NCBI GenBank assembly: GCA_949289295.1
Contig: CASENM010000012.1
Span: 1 to 64,000, forward strand
Direction: 5' to 3'
DNA from: an uncultured Bacteroides sp.
GTDB taxonomy: Bacteria; Bacteroidota; Bacteroidia; Bacteroidales; Bacteroidaceae
Length of the DNA stretch: 64,000 bases
Shown here: positions 41,979 to 51,058 of the stretch, in pieces
Layout: each line of letters starts with the position of its first letter
Position numbering within the stretch: position 1 is the stretch's first letter
The notes under the pieces: model-generated
Database searches by the model: none
Seen by the model: the letters and a program-made list of their open reading frames with translations, nothing else
What the model was told of the DNA's origin: nothing
Made by a program: the position numbers and the translations under genes

Positions 41979-42776
41979 TTATTCGGCCTCCTCCTGGGCA
42001 CGCGCCAGTGTCATCAAAGGCGACCCGTTTTCATCGAGCAGGACAACGGTACCTTCCTCATCACCGCTATCGAAAGCGCGCACTTTCTCGATGGCCTGCA
42101 GAATGTCGCGTTCCACCTGCATGTCGGGACAGGCCATCATGGTTGAAATCATCTGAGAGAACCGCAGCGAGGCGGGCTTTCCCTCCTCCTGTGAGAAACT
42201 GCCGTTGATAGTATTGCAGCTCGCGTTTCCGTGTACCCGTTTCTCTTCCAGATTGAAGGTCAGTTCCGGCTCACGGTCCATCTTTCCGACAATCACGACT
42301 CCCACACTGGCAATTCTCCATCTTCCGGCCAGGTCGCCTATCGTCACCGCAGGCTTCACACGCTTCTGCAAAATCATCACCTGTCTGCCTTCCGCATCTT
42401 GCAGTTCCACCGTATCTCCCGTCTGAGCAAAACCCGCTACCTTGTTCAATGCATCAAGCACATTCTGCTCCAGACTCATGTCGGGACACATCATCCGTGT
42501 TGTAGCCACCTGCGCAAAACTGATTTTTCCCACTTCCAGCGAATCCACATGGTAAGCTCCCATCAGGCGGTTGCATCCGGCATGACCGTACACACGGTTC
42601 GTCGTCTGGTCAAAACCGATATAAGGCGTTTTGTCCGCCCTGACAACTTCTCCCTTCACATTCACGATATTCCATTCGCCGGAAAAATCGGTGACAGCCA
42701 CCGTATTCTTTCCCGTACCGCAACTCGCCAATGCCAAAAAGGCAAAAGCTGCCGCACCAATCATCATTTTCTTCAT
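41979..42776 (-). CDS. Lipoprotein with two META (HslJ-like) domains
   Basis: 265 residues. The lipobox LALASC gives lipid-Cys19. Two META domains follow in tandem (about 30-135 and 145-258), each with the family pattern of a G-W start (GEWNIV, GRWRIA), a conserved GCN or SCNTINGSF segment and TRMMCPD or TMMACPD. The domain is found in HslJ of Escherichia coli, linked to novobiocin resistance and envelope stress; its biochemical role is unknown. It sits in the cell envelope and is divergent from the carboxynorspermidine synthase gene. Confidence 0.88.
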   Translation of the reverse strand: MKKMMIGAAAFAFLALASCGTGKNTVAVTDFSGEWNIVNVKGEVVRADKTPYIGFDQTTNRVYGHAGCNRLMGAYHVDSLEVGKISFAQVATTRMMCPDMSLEQNVLDALNKVAGFAQTGDTVELQDAEGRQVMILQKRVKPAVTIGDLAGRWRIASVGVVIVGKMDREPELTFNLEEKRVHGNASCNTINGSFSQEEGKPASLRFSQMISTMMACPDMQVERDILQAIEKVRAFDSGDEEGTVVLLDENGSPLMTLARAQEEAE

Positions 42777-42846
42777 TGTCTGTTTTTTTACGTTTTAATT
42801 TAATTATACAAACATCCGCATCCGCCGGATTGTTCATTTTCTCAAG

Positions 42847-42906
42847 AAACGCTTCGACGTTCCGGCTCAAACGCCGAAGCGTTTAGGCCAAAACGCCGAA
42901 ACGTTT
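42847..42906. repeat. Palindrome array B: three 16-base units, exact 22-base period
   Basis: The units are at 42847-42862 (AAACGCTTCGACGTTC), 42869-42884 (AAACGCCGAAGCGTTT) and 42891-42906 (AAACGCCGAAACGTTT), each separated by 6 unrelated bases. The second unit is identical to the first unit of array C at 59459. The array lies between divergent META and carboxynorspermidine synthase genes. Confidence 0.8.
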
Positions 42907-42992
42907 TTCCAAAGGCCGCAAACACGGCAACCCTTTCATCTACAAAAATACGGATATATTTCCAATACTGCATGAGGTTTGGAATTATTTCT

Positions 42993-43000
42993 TATCTTTG
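42993..43000 (+). promoter_or_regulatory. -7 promoter element for carboxynorspermidine synthase
   Basis: TATCTTTG followed by CA, exact match to TAnnTTTG, 47 bases before the ATG. Confidence 0.6.
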
Positions 43001-43047
43001 CATACTGAACGGTAACGTTTACCGGGCATAAAACATGAATTATCAGA

Positions 43048-44241
43048 ATGAGTAAAGTATTGATTATCGGTGCAGGCGGTGTAGGTACCGTTGTTGCACA
43101 CAAAGTGGCTCAGCATCCCGAAATTTTCACCGAAATTATGATTGCCAGCCGCACCCAGTCAAAATGTGACGCGATTGTGAAGGCAATCGGCAACCCTGCC
43201 ATCAAGACCGCCAAAGTGGACGCGGACAATGTGGACGAGCTGGTGGCTTTATTCAACAGCTTCAAGCCCGAAATTGTCATCAACGTGGCTCTTCCCTATC
43301 AGGACCTGACCATCATGGAAGCCTGCCTCAAGAGCGGAGTGAACTATCTGGACACGGCCAACTACGAGCCGAAGGATGTAGCCCACTTCGAATACAGCTG
43401 GCAATGGGCCTACAAGAAACGCTTCGAAGAAGCCGGACTGACCGCCATCCTTGGATGCGGATTCGACCCGGGAGTAAGCGGTGTCTACACTGCGTACGCA
43501 GCCAAGCATCATTTTGACGAGATACAGTATCTTGACATTGTGGACTGCAATGCCGGAAACCATCATAAAGCATTCGCCACCAACTTCAACCCAGAAATCA
43601 ACATCCGCGAGATTACCCAGAACGGACGCTATTACGAAGACGGGAAATGGGTGACCACCCAACCGCTGGAAATCCATAAGGCACTGACCTATCCGAACAT
43701 CGGTCCGCGCGACTCCTACTTGCTCTACCATGAAGAGCTGGAATCACTGGTAAAGAATTTCCCGAGCATCAAGCGCGCACGGTTCTGGATGACTTTCGGA
43801 CAGGAATATCTGACTCACCTGCGTGTGATTCAGGACATCGGCATGGCCAGCATCGAACCGATCAATTACAACGGCATGGAAATCGTTCCGCTGCAGTTCC
43901 TGAAAGCGGTGCTGCCGAATCCGCAGGACTTGGGAGAGAACTACGAAGGCGAAACTTCCATCGGATGCCGTATCCGCGGTGTCAAGGACGGCAAGGAACG
44001 CACCTATTACGTTTACAACAACTGCTCTCACCAGGCTGCCTACAAGGAAACCGGTATGCAGGGCGTAAGCTACACCACCGGAGTACCGGCCATGATCGGT
44101 GCGATGATGTTCCTGAAAGGCCTGTGGAAACGTCCGGGTGTATGGAACGTGGAAGAGTTCGATCCGGATCCGTTCATGGATGAACTGAACAAGAACGGCC
44201 TGCCCTGGCACGAAGTGTTCGACGGCGACCTGGAACTGTAA
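43048..44241 (+). CDS. Carboxynorspermidine synthase (saccharopine dehydrogenase family)
   Basis: 397 residues, the length of the carboxynorspermidine/carboxyspermidine dehydrogenases. The NAD(P)-binding loop is VLIIGAGGVGTVVAHKVAQ at the N-terminus; family segments include NVALPYQDLTIMEACL, YLDTANYEPKD and GCGFDPGVSG. It reductively condenses aspartate semialdehyde with a diamine to carboxyspermidine or carboxynorspermidine, the first step of the alternative polyamine pathway used by gut Bacteroidota. The decarboxylase partner is not in this window. bcp and recA follow on the same strand. Confidence 0.9.
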   Translation: MSKVLIIGAGGVGTVVAHKVAQHPEIFTEIMIASRTQSKCDAIVKAIGNPAIKTAKVDADNVDELVALFNSFKPEIVINVALPYQDLTIMEACLKSGVNYLDTANYEPKDVAHFEYSWQWAYKKRFEEAGLTAILGCGFDPGVSGVYTAYAAKHHFDEIQYLDIVDCNAGNHHKAFATNFNPEINIREITQNGRYYEDGKWVTTQPLEIHKALTYPNIGPRDSYLLYHEELESLVKNFPSIKRARFWMTFGQEYLTHLRVIQDIGMASIEPINYNGMEIVPLQFLKAVLPNPQDLGENYEGETSIGCRIRGVKDGKERTYYVYNNCSHQAAYKETGMQGVSYTTGVPAMIGAMMFLKGLWKRPGVWNVEEFDPDPFMDELNKNGLPWHEVFDGDLEL

Positions 44242-44318
44242 TCCAGCGGGCAATGGACGATTAACAATGAACGACACGCCAACCATTAATTTTTAACTGT
44301 TAATTATCAACTGACAAC

Positions 44319-44768
44319 ATGAATGTAGGAGACAAAGCCCCCGAACTTCTCGGACTGAACGAGAAAGGGGAAGAAATACGGCTGAGCGACTACAAAGGCA
44401 AAAAGGTAGTGCTCTACTTTTATCCGAAGGACATGACATCGGGCTGTACGGCCCAGGCATGTAACTTGCGTGACAACTATAATGAACTGCGCAATGCGGG
44501 CTATGAGGTAATCGGAGTAAGCATCAACGACGCCAAGTCGCACCAGAAATTCATCGAGAAAAATCAGCTTCCTTTCACGCTGATTGCCGACACCGACCAT
44601 AAGCTGACCGAAGAGTTCGGCGCATGGGGAGAAAAAAACATGTGCGGACGCAAATACATGGGAACTTTCCGCACCACTTTCATCATTAACGAAGAAGGTA
44701 TCATCGAACGCGTCATCACTCCGAAAGAAGTGAAGACCAAAGATCATGCCGCACAAATCCTGAAATAA
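44319..44768 (+). CDS. bcp: Thiol peroxidase of the Bcp/PrxQ family
   Basis: 149 residues, full length. The peroxidatic Cys43 lies in SGCTAQAC and the probable resolving Cys48 is five residues later, as in atypical two-Cys PrxQ enzymes. It reduces hydrogen peroxide and organic peroxides with thioredoxin in the cytoplasm. recA begins only 6 bases after its stop, so the two are almost certainly cotranscribed, which would link peroxide defence with DNA repair. Confidence 0.95.
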   Translation: MNVGDKAPELLGLNEKGEEIRLSDYKGKKVVLYFYPKDMTSGCTAQACNLRDNYNELRNAGYEVIGVSINDAKSHQKFIEKNQLPFTLIADTDHKLTEEFGAWGEKNMCGRKYMGTFRTTFIINEEGIIERVITPKEVKTKDHAAQILK

Positions 44769-44774
44769 AAGACA

Positions 44775-45824
44775 ATGGCAAAAAAAGACGAACTGGAATT
44801 TGAAGGGGGAGTGGAAAACTCTCCGAAACCCAATAACAGCGAAAAGCTGAAGGCATTGCAGGCCGCCATGGACAAGATTGAAAAAAACTTCGGAAAAGGT
44901 TCAATCATGAAAATGGGTGATGACCACGTAGAAGAAGTGGAAGTCATCCCTACCGGCTCTATCGCACTCAACGCAGCACTGGGAGTAGGCGGTTATCCGC
45001 GCGGACGTATCATCGAAATATACGGTCCGGAATCGTCCGGAAAAACCACCTTGGCCATCCATGCCATCGCTGAAGCGCAGAAAACGGGAGGCATCGCGGC
45101 TTTCATCGATGCAGAACATGCGTTCGACCGTTTCTATGCGGCAAAACTGGGTGTGGACATCGATAACCTGTGGATTTCCCAGCCGGACAACGGCGAACAG
45201 GCACTCGAGATTGCCGAACAGCTGATACGCTCTTCGGCCATTGACATCATTGTCATCGACTCTGTAGCCGCACTGACACCGAAAGCGGAAATCGAAGGCG
45301 ACATGGGCGACAACAAGGTAGGCCTGCAGGCACGCCTGATGTCGCAGGCACTGCGCAAACTGACTTCCGCCATCAGCAAGACCAACACCACATGCATCTT
45401 CATCAACCAGCTGCGTGAGAAAATCGGAGTGATGTTCGGCAATCCCGAAACCACGACCGGCGGCAACGCACTGAAGTTTTATGCGTCCGTACGCCTCGAC
45501 ATCCGCCGCACATCCCAATTGAAAGACGGCGAAGACGTAATCGGCAACCAGGTACGCGTGAAAGTGGTGAAAAATAAGGTAGCCCCACCGTTCCGCAAGG
45601 CCGAATTCGACATCATGTTCGGCGAAGGCATCTCGCGCAGCGGCGAAATCATCGACCTGGGCGCAGAACTGGGCATCATCAAGAAAAGCGGTTCATGGTA
45701 CAGCTATAACGACACCAAGCTGGGACAGGGCCGCGATGCTGCCAAACAATGCGTACAGGACAACCCGGAACTTGCCGACGAGCTGGAGGCCCTTATTTTC
45801 GATGCGCTGAAAGACAAAGAATAA
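44775..45824 (+). CDS. recA: Recombinase RecA
   Basis: 349 residues. Walker A is GPESSGKT (84-91), the MAW motif and loop 2 region includes [20 protein letters not shown], and the C-terminal domain ends in an acidic tail. It performs strand exchange and supports the SOS response where present. No LexA-like box was recognised upstream; it appears to be expressed from the bcp promoter region. Confidence 0.98.
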   Translation: MAKKDELEFEGGVENSPKPNNSEKLKALQAAMDKIEKNFGKGSIMKMGDDHVEEVEVIPTGSIALNAALGVGGYPRGRIIEIYGPESSGKTTLAIHAIAEAQKTGGIAAFIDAEHAFDRFYAAKLGVDIDNLWISQPDNGEQALEIAEQLIRSSAIDIIVIDSVAALTPKAEIEGDMGDNKVGLQARLMSQALRKLTSAISKTNTTCIFINQLREKIGVMFGNPETTTGGNALKFYASVRLDIRRTSQLKDGEDVIGNQVRVKVVKNKVAPPFRKAEFDIMFGEGISRSGEIIDLGAELGIIKKSGSWYSYNDTKLGQGRDAAKQCVQDNPELADELEALIFDALKDKE

Positions 45825-45848
45825 AGACAAGCAACCGACTTCTGTCAT

Positions 45849-45900
45849 GAGGGGTATGCCGACGGAGAAACCAACCGTTTCCCGTCCCGGCATACCCCTC
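45849..45900 (+). terminator. Hairpin after recA
   Basis: A 13-bp perfect stem (GAGGGGTATGCCG with its complement at 45888-45900) and a 26-base loop, 24 bases after the recA stop. It is not followed by a strong T-run, so it may be a 3'-stabilising hairpin. Confidence 0.55.
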
Positions 45901-46040
45901 ATTGTGTGCTTCCTTCCCTGTGATTTTGATTTTTTCGAAGATTTTTCTTTTGAAGAAATAGAAAAAGAAAAAATAAAGTTCTATATTTACCATGTGAAAA
46001 GAAAAACAGACTATAAAAACATCAAAAACGACATACTATT

Positions 46041-46991
46041 ATGAAAATGAAATCTTTGTTTGCTATCGCATTCTGCTTCTCGACCATTCTGGCCTTTGCC
46101 CAACAAACCGTTCAAATACCTTTCCGTTTCGCCACAAGAGCCGAAGCCCAAATGCTGATTACGGACATAGACAATTATACACGGGGATGGAACCAATTTG
46201 ACATCAACGTACGCCTGCAGACCGAACAGGGACGTAAATCCAAATTGCTGGCTTTCGCTATGGAACAGACAATGAACTGGAGCGACGATGAGAAAAAGCG
46301 CATTTCGCAGTGCATCAAGACACTGGATACAGAAATCAAAAAACAAAAGCTGAACATCGAATTTCCTCAAGAACTGGTGTTCGTGAAAACAACAATGAAG
46401 GAGGAGGGAAACGCCAGTGCCTATACGCGCGAGAACTGGATTGCCATCGGGGAAAAAGCACTCAGCGATGCCAACGACGCCAATCTGACTTACCTGATTG
46501 CGCATGAAATATTCCATATACTTTCGCGCGGAAACCTTGACTTCAAGAAAGCGGCTTATGCGACCATCGGATTTACCGTGATGGACCGCGAAATTCTGTT
46601 CCCGGCAGACATCATTGAAAAAAGAATCTCCAATCCGGACGTAAACCGCTACGACAGCTATATCAACGTAACTGTCAACAATCAGAAGGAAAACTGCACC
46701 ATGATCATCTACACGGACACTCCATACGACGGAAAGACATTAAGCGATTACATCCGTGTGGGGCTCGTTCCGCTGAACGAAGTGCTCACTCCTATCCAGC
46801 AGAACGGGGAAACAGTCATCTACAACCTTGAACAGGCAACGGATCTGCTGGAACAAACGGGGAAAAATACGAAATACCTCATCAATCCGGAGGAAATATT
46901 GGCCGACCATTTCGCTTTGCTGCTGACCGGGAAAAAGGATTTGCAGAGTCCGGAAGTCATTGAACGGCTGCGTGAAGTGTTGACAAAATAA
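46041..46991 (+). CDS. Secreted HExxH protein, putative metallopeptidase
   Basis: 316 residues with a signal peptide ending near residue 20 (LAFAQQ). The segment TYLIAHEIFHILSR contains His155-Glu156-His159 of a zinc HExxH motif, and a candidate third ligand Glu285 lies in NPEEILADHFALLL near the C-terminus, an arrangement seen in gluzincin-type peptidases. I do not recognise a named family. No lipobox is present, so it is probably periplasmic or secreted. It is a single-gene unit between recA and a strong terminator. Confidence 0.7.
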   Translation: MKMKSLFAIAFCFSTILAFAQQTVQIPFRFATRAEAQMLITDIDNYTRGWNQFDINVRLQTEQGRKSKLLAFAMEQTMNWSDDEKKRISQCIKTLDTEIKKQKLNIEFPQELVFVKTTMKEEGNASAYTRENWIAIGEKALSDANDANLTYLIAHEIFHILSRGNLDFKKAAYATIGFTVMDREILFPADIIEKRISNPDVNRYDSYINVTVNNQKENCTMIIYTDTPYDGKTLSDYIRVGLVPLNEVLTPIQQNGETVIYNLEQATDLLEQTGKNTKYLINPEEILADHFALLLTGKKDLQSPEVIERLREVLTK

Positions 46992-47003
46992 TCTTTCAAA
47001 CCG

Positions 47004-47066
47004 GACGAGGTGACAAGTTTTTTTCAAATCAATCATTTAAAAACCTTGTCACCTCGTCTTTTTTAT
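47004..47066 (+). terminator. Strong terminator after the HExxH gene
   Basis: A 14-bp perfect stem (GACGAGGTGACAAG with 47045-47058) followed by TTTTTTAT. The convergent amidase gene ends 20 bases further on and may use the same stem from the other side. Confidence 0.85.
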
Positions 47067-47085
47067 ACCGTCCAACGTCTGGAAC

Positions 47086-47895
47086 TTATTTCGAAGTCTT
47101 ATAATCTTTCTCGATGGCCAGCGTAATCCAGTTGGCCAAGGCCTGACGGTTGTCAGCTATCACCAGACGTTTCTGGTCGCGCGCATTCTGGATGTTTCCC
47201 ACTTCCAGAAAAACAGCTACCGGAGTTGTCTTACGAAGCACGAACAGATTGCGTCCGCTCACCGTGCCGTCAAATCCCCGGTTAGGCTGGTGACGGTTGT
47301 ATTTGCTCCTGAACGTACGCTGTATTTCCCTGGCCAGCCTCTTTCCCTTGGAACTTCCCGGCGCATGATAGAAGAACACATCGGTCTGGTCTCCCCTAGC
47401 ACGACTGTCCACATGGATAAAGACAGCCCGCTTATAATTGCTCTTATCTTTTCTGTACAACCGGTTGATCGCGTCACACCGTTGCTGAAGCCGTGCCACC
47501 TGATTCAGCGGAATCGCCTTTCCCATACATGTCTCCCGCTTGCTGTTGTTCAAAATCGCCTGATTGCGGATTCCGTCTTTCGCGTCCTGTATGATAAAAT
47601 GCACTTTCGCACCACGCCGGAGCAGCTCACGCCCCAGCCTGAGAATAATGTCGTAAGCATATTCATCTTCATGAAGCTCTTTTCCGCGATACTTCCCGAT
47701 ACAGCCCGGATCAGGACCTCCATGACCGCTTACCAGATAGAACACCGCACCTTTCAGCGAGTTGGAAGTCTTTCCGTAAGCCGCGTAACGCTTTCCGAAC
47801 AGAGGCTCATAGTTGCTTTTTTTCTTCTGCGCGGAAAGCGGAAACGCTATCAGGAAGCATAGCATGAATGCCAGTCCACATTTCAATCCTTTCAT
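47086..47895 (-). CDS. N-acetylmuramoyl-L-alanine amidase
   Basis: 269 residues with a signal peptide (to about residue 22). An Amidase_3 domain carries the zinc-binding sequence: VSGHGGPDPGC (His), ELHEDEYAYDI (Glu) and FIHVDSRA (His), and the catalytic Glu in FLEVGN near the C-terminus. It cleaves the stem peptide from peptidoglycan, acting in the periplasm during division or remodelling. Its ATG overlaps the stop of the upstream thioredoxin gene by four bases, so the two form an operon. Confidence 0.93.
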   Translation of the reverse strand: MKGLKCGLAFMLCFLIAFPLSAQKKKSNYEPLFGKRYAAYGKTSNSLKGAVFYLVSGHGGPDPGCIGKYRGKELHEDEYAYDIILRLGRELLRRGAKVHFIIQDAKDGIRNQAILNNSKRETCMGKAIPLNQVARLQQRCDAINRLYRKDKSNYKRAVFIHVDSRARGDQTDVFFYHAPGSSKGKRLAREIQRTFRSKYNRHQPNRGFDGTVSGRNLFVLRKTTPVAVFLEVGNIQNARDQKRLVIADNRQALANWITLAIEKDYKTSK

Positions 47896-48425
47896 TTCAG
47901 AAGCTCGTCAATTTTCTTACACAAGGATGCGAATTCCTCTTCATTGTACAAACGAGTCATCAACACAATCTTCCCATCTTTATCCACCAATACATTGCGG
48001 GTGATTCCGGCATTACGTTCAGCATATTTGGCAAAGATGTCCGCTCCCGGGTCCAATCCCAAAGGATAAGTCACCCCCGTCTGCTTGGCGAAAGCTTTCA
48101 CACGCTCCAAAGGCTCGTCGCGGTCAATCCCGTATAAGGCAAACGACACGTTGTCCTTATGCTTCTGCCAGATATCCTTCTCGATAAAAGGCATCTCCTT
48201 CCGGCATACGCCACACCAGCTGGCCGTGAACTGAAGCATCACCACCTTTCCGCGCAGGTCGGACAATTTCACGGTCTGTCCGTCAGTCAATGTCATCTCA
48301 AAATCAGGAGCCATATCCCCTACTTTCACGATATATCCAGCCGCATCGGGAGTCGGAACGTTCTGTGCAGACAATCCGATACAGAAACAGGCCATCAAGG
48401 CCGCAATAAACATACATTTTTTCAT
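47892..48425 (-). CDS. TlpA/ResA-like periplasmic thioredoxin
   Basis: 177 residues from the ATG at 48425 (MKKCMFIAALMACFC), chosen because a signal peptide follows and the promoter lies just upstream; a longer frame exists but passes through the promoter. The thioredoxin-fold domain (about 40-175) carries the active-site WCGVC. It is probably a periplasmic disulfide reductase or thiol-oxidoreductase. Its stop overlaps the amidase start (ATGA), so it is the first gene of a two-gene operon. Confidence 0.9.
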   Translation of the reverse strand: MKKCMFIAALMACFCIGLSAQNVPTPDAAGYIVKVGDMAPDFEMTLTDGQTVKLSDLRGKVVMLQFTASWCGVCRKEMPFIEKDIWQKHKDNVSFALYGIDRDEPLERVKAFAKQTGVTYPLGLDPGADIFAKYAERNAGITRNVLVDKDGKIVLMTRLYNEEEFASLCKKIDELLK

Positions 48426-48450
48426 AACGCAAACTATTTGATTTTCCTGC

Positions 48451-48458
48451 CAAAGATA
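48451..48458 (-). promoter_or_regulatory. -7 promoter element for the thioredoxin-amidase operon
   Basis: The minus strand reads TATCTTTG, an exact match, 25 bases before the chosen ATG. Confidence 0.6.
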
Positions 48459-48571
48459 CAAAAAACTTTCGCAACTCATTGATAAACGAACGGCATACAA
48501 AAGAAAAAACACCCCGGAAAATCCATGTATGCACTTCATGTTTGTTTATATTTGCAGCTTAACCGTAATAT

Positions 48572-48606
48572 TTTGTTCATTTTTTCAACAAATTGCATTA
48601 TATTTG
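48572..48606 (+). promoter_or_regulatory. Promoter for the cupin regulator and acyl-CoA ligase
   Basis: TTTG at 48572-48575 is followed by TATATTTG at 48599-48606. A second TATATTTG lies upstream at 48547-48554. The nearer one is 57 bases before the chosen start. Confidence 0.5.
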
Positions 48607-48663
48607 CAAACAATGGAAAGCGACACTTTCCGTTTACAATTAACAGACCAAAAACACACCATT

Positions 48664-49248
48664 ATGGATTACACAAACATTATCGGCGAAAAAATCAAAT
48701 CGCTGCGGACAACAAAAGAAATAACTATAGACGAACTGGCGGAAAGTACCGGACTGACCGCCGAACAGATCAACCGCATTGAAGACAATGTGGACATCCC
48801 TTCTCTGGCACCGCTCATCAAAATAGCAAGGGCGCTGGGTGTACGGCTGGGAACTTTCCTTGACGACCAGGCCAACGAAGACGGACCGGTGGTATGCAGG
48901 AAAGGTGATGCGGACGACACCATCAGTTTCTCGAACAACGCGTCCGACGCACGCCAGCACATGCACTACCATTCCTTGTCAAAGGCCAAAAGCGACCGCC
49001 ACATGGACCCGTTCATCATCGACATAGATGAAAACGGAGAGACACAGTTCAGCCTCTCCGCCCACGAAGGGGAAGAGTTCATCATGGTACTTCAGGGAAA
49101 ACTCGAAGTGGAATACGGGAAAAACAAATATGTGCTCAGCGAAGGCGACACCATCTACTACGACTCAATCGTTCCCCACCATGTCCACGCCTACGAAGGC
49201 AAGGCCGCACGCATTCTGGCCGTAGTCTATACTCCCATCGAACTCTAA
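48664..49248 (+). CDS. XRE-family regulator with C-terminal cupin
   Basis: 194 residues from the ATG at 48664 (MDYTNIIGEKIK), chosen because the helix-turn-helix begins directly and the promoter at 48599 excludes the longer frame. The XRE domain spans about 6-64 (LAESTGLTAEQINRIE, then IPSLAPLIKIARAL), and the cupin_2 domain about 115-194 (EGEEFIMVLQGKLEVEYG, VPHHVHAYEG). Such proteins sense a small ligand with the cupin and control neighbouring genes. The acyl-CoA ligase starts 12 bases later and is the likely target, together with the regulator itself. Confidence 0.92.
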   Translation: MDYTNIIGEKIKSLRTTKEITIDELAESTGLTAEQINRIEDNVDIPSLAPLIKIARALGVRLGTFLDDQANEDGPVVCRKGDADDTISFSNNASDARQHMHYHSLSKAKSDRHMDPFIIDIDENGETQFSLSAHEGEEFIMVLQGKLEVEYGKNKYVLSEGDTIYYDSIVPHHVHAYEGKAARILAVVYTPIEL

Positions 49249-49260
49249 AACCGAAAGATC

Positions 49261-50913
49261 ATGCCGCAACTATACGAAAGGACATTGGGAGACTGGCTGG
49301 AGCATTGGGCCGAGACCACTCCCGACAAAGAATATCTGGTGTACTCCGACCGCAACCTGAGGTTCACCTGGAAACAGTTCAACCAACGTGTGGACAACAT
49401 GGCGAAAGGCCTGCTGGCCATCGGGGTAAAAAAAGGAACACATGTAGGTATCTGGGCAGGTAATGTGCCCGACTGGCTGACCTTCCTCTACGCCTGTGCC
49501 AAAATCGGTGCGGTGGCCGTAACGGTCAACACCAACTACAAACAGGCGGAACTGGAATACCTGTGTGAGAACTCCGACATGCACACACTCTGCATAGTCA
49601 ACGGTGAGAAGGACAGCAACTATGTGGAAATGACCTACACGATGCTTCCCGAACTGAAGAAGTTTGAACGCGGGCGGATGAAAAGCAAACGTTTCCCTCA
49701 CATGCGGAACGTCATTTATATCGGCCAGGAGAAATACCGCGGAATGTACAACACAGCCGAAATCCTTCTCCTCGGAAACAACATCGACGATGAGGAGCTG
49801 ACCAAGGCCAAGAAGGAAGTAAGCTGTCATGACACGGTCAACATGCAGTACACCTCCGGAACCACCGGATTCCCGAAAGGAGTGATGCTCACCCACTACA
49901 ACATTGCGAACAACGGTTTCCTGACGGGCGAGCACATGAAGTTCACGTCCGATGACAAGCTCTGCGTGTGTGTGCCGCTCTTCCATTGCTTCGGCGTAGT
50001 GCTGGCCACAATGAACTGTCTCACCCACGGATGTACGGAAGTGATGGTGGAACGTTTCGACCCGCTGCTGGTGCTGGCCTCCGTCCATAAGGAACGCTGC
50101 ACGGCTCTCTACGGTGTGCCCACCATGTTCATCGCCGAACTGAACCATCCCATGTTCTCCATGTTCGACCTGAGATGTCTGCGCACAGGCATCATGGCCG
50201 GATCGCTTTGCCCCGTGGAACTGATGAAGCAGGTGGAAGAAAAGATGTTCATGAAGGTGACCAGCGTGTACGGACTGACGGAAGCCTCTCCGGGAATGAC
50301 CCACAGCCGCATTGATGATGATCCGGAAGTGCGCTACAACACCGTAGGCCACGAATTCGAGTTTACGGAAGTGAAGGTGATTGATCCGGAAACCGGCGAG
50401 GAATGCCCGGTAGGCGTGCAAGGCGAGATGTGCAACCGTGGCTACAACACCATGAAGGGCTACTATAAGAATCCGGAAGCTACGGCCGAGGTCATCGACG
50501 AGAACGGATTCCTGCATTCAGGTGACCTGGGCGTGAAGGACGAGAACGGCAACTTCCGCATCACGGGCCGCATCAAGGACATGATTATCCGCGGAGGAGA
50601 GAACATCTATCCGCGTGAGATCGAGGAATTCCTCTACCAGATGCCGGGCATCAAGGATGTACAGGTGGCCGGTGTTCCTTCAAAGAAATACGGCGAGGCC
50701 GTAGGAGCGTTCATCATCCTCCATGAAGGCTACACGATGAACGAGTTCGACGTGCGCGAGTTCTGCCAGGGCAAGATTGCGCGATACAAGATTCCGAAAT
50801 ACATCTTCTTTGTCAAGGAATTCCCCATGACGGGAAGCGGAAAGATCCAGAAGTTCAAGCTGAAGGACCTGAGCCTGCAACTCTGCAAGGAACAAGGTAT
50901 CGAAATCATCTGA
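49261..50913 (+). CDS. AMP-dependent acyl-CoA ligase
   Basis: 550 residues of the ANL adenylating superfamily. It has the P-loop-like [12 protein letters not shown] (197-208), the YGLTEASPG core, the hinge [20 protein letters not shown] and the C-terminal catalytic Lys in [10 protein letters not shown]. The overall wording is that of medium- or long-chain fatty acyl-CoA ligases, but the substrate cannot be fixed from sequence. It is cotranscribed with the cupin regulator upstream and ends in a good terminator. Confidence 0.9.
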   Translation: MPQLYERTLGDWLEHWAETTPDKEYLVYSDRNLRFTWKQFNQRVDNMAKGLLAIGVKKGTHVGIWAGNVPDWLTFLYACAKIGAVAVTVNTNYKQAELEYLCENSDMHTLCIVNGEKDSNYVEMTYTMLPELKKFERGRMKSKRFPHMRNVIYIGQEKYRGMYNTAEILLLGNNIDDEELTKAKKEVSCHDTVNMQYTSGTTGFPKGVMLTHYNIANNGFLTGEHMKFTSDDKLCVCVPLFHCFGVVLATMNCLTHGCTEVMVERFDPLLVLASVHKERCTALYGVPTMFIAELNHPMFSMFDLRCLRTGIMAGSLCPVELMKQVEEKMFMKVTSVYGLTEASPGMTHSRIDDDPEVRYNTVGHEFEFTEVKVIDPETGEECPVGVQGEMCNRGYNTMKGYYKNPEATAEVIDENGFLHSGDLGVKDENGNFRITGRIKDMIIRGGENIYPREIEEFLYQMPGIKDVQVAGVPSKKYGEAVGAFIILHEGYTMNEFDVREFCQGKIARYKIPKYIFFVKEFPMTGSGKIQKFKLKDLSLQLCKEQGIEII

Positions 50914-50931
50914 TTGCAACAACACACATAG

Positions 50932-50976
50932 AAAGCCTGCAAACATTTCATTCCGGACGTTTGCAGGCTTTTGTTT
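50932..50976 (+). terminator. Terminator of the acyl-CoA ligase operon
   Basis: A 13-bp stem (AAAGCCTGCAAAC with GTTTGCAGGCTTT) and a 14-base loop, running into TTTTGTTT. The right arm can alternatively pair with 50981-50990 as GGACGTTTGC/GCAAACGTCC. Confidence 0.8.
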
Positions 50977-51058
50977 CCAAGCAAACGTCCACTTTGCAGA
51001 AGCAAGCGTTTATCCCACCACAAACAACGGTTCATCTATAAAACAACGCATGACCGTT

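Noticed and set aside
49270-50517. A 415-codon open frame on the minus strand opposite the acyl-CoA ligase
   Set aside because: Antisense shadow of a well-supported adenylating enzyme; the product is extremely rich in His and Val and matches no family.
50955-51020. Possible fourth member of the AAACG-CGTTT palindrome arrays
   Set aside because: ACGTTT and AAACGT words occur, but neither the 16-base unit nor the 22-base period is kept; most is explained by the ligase terminator.
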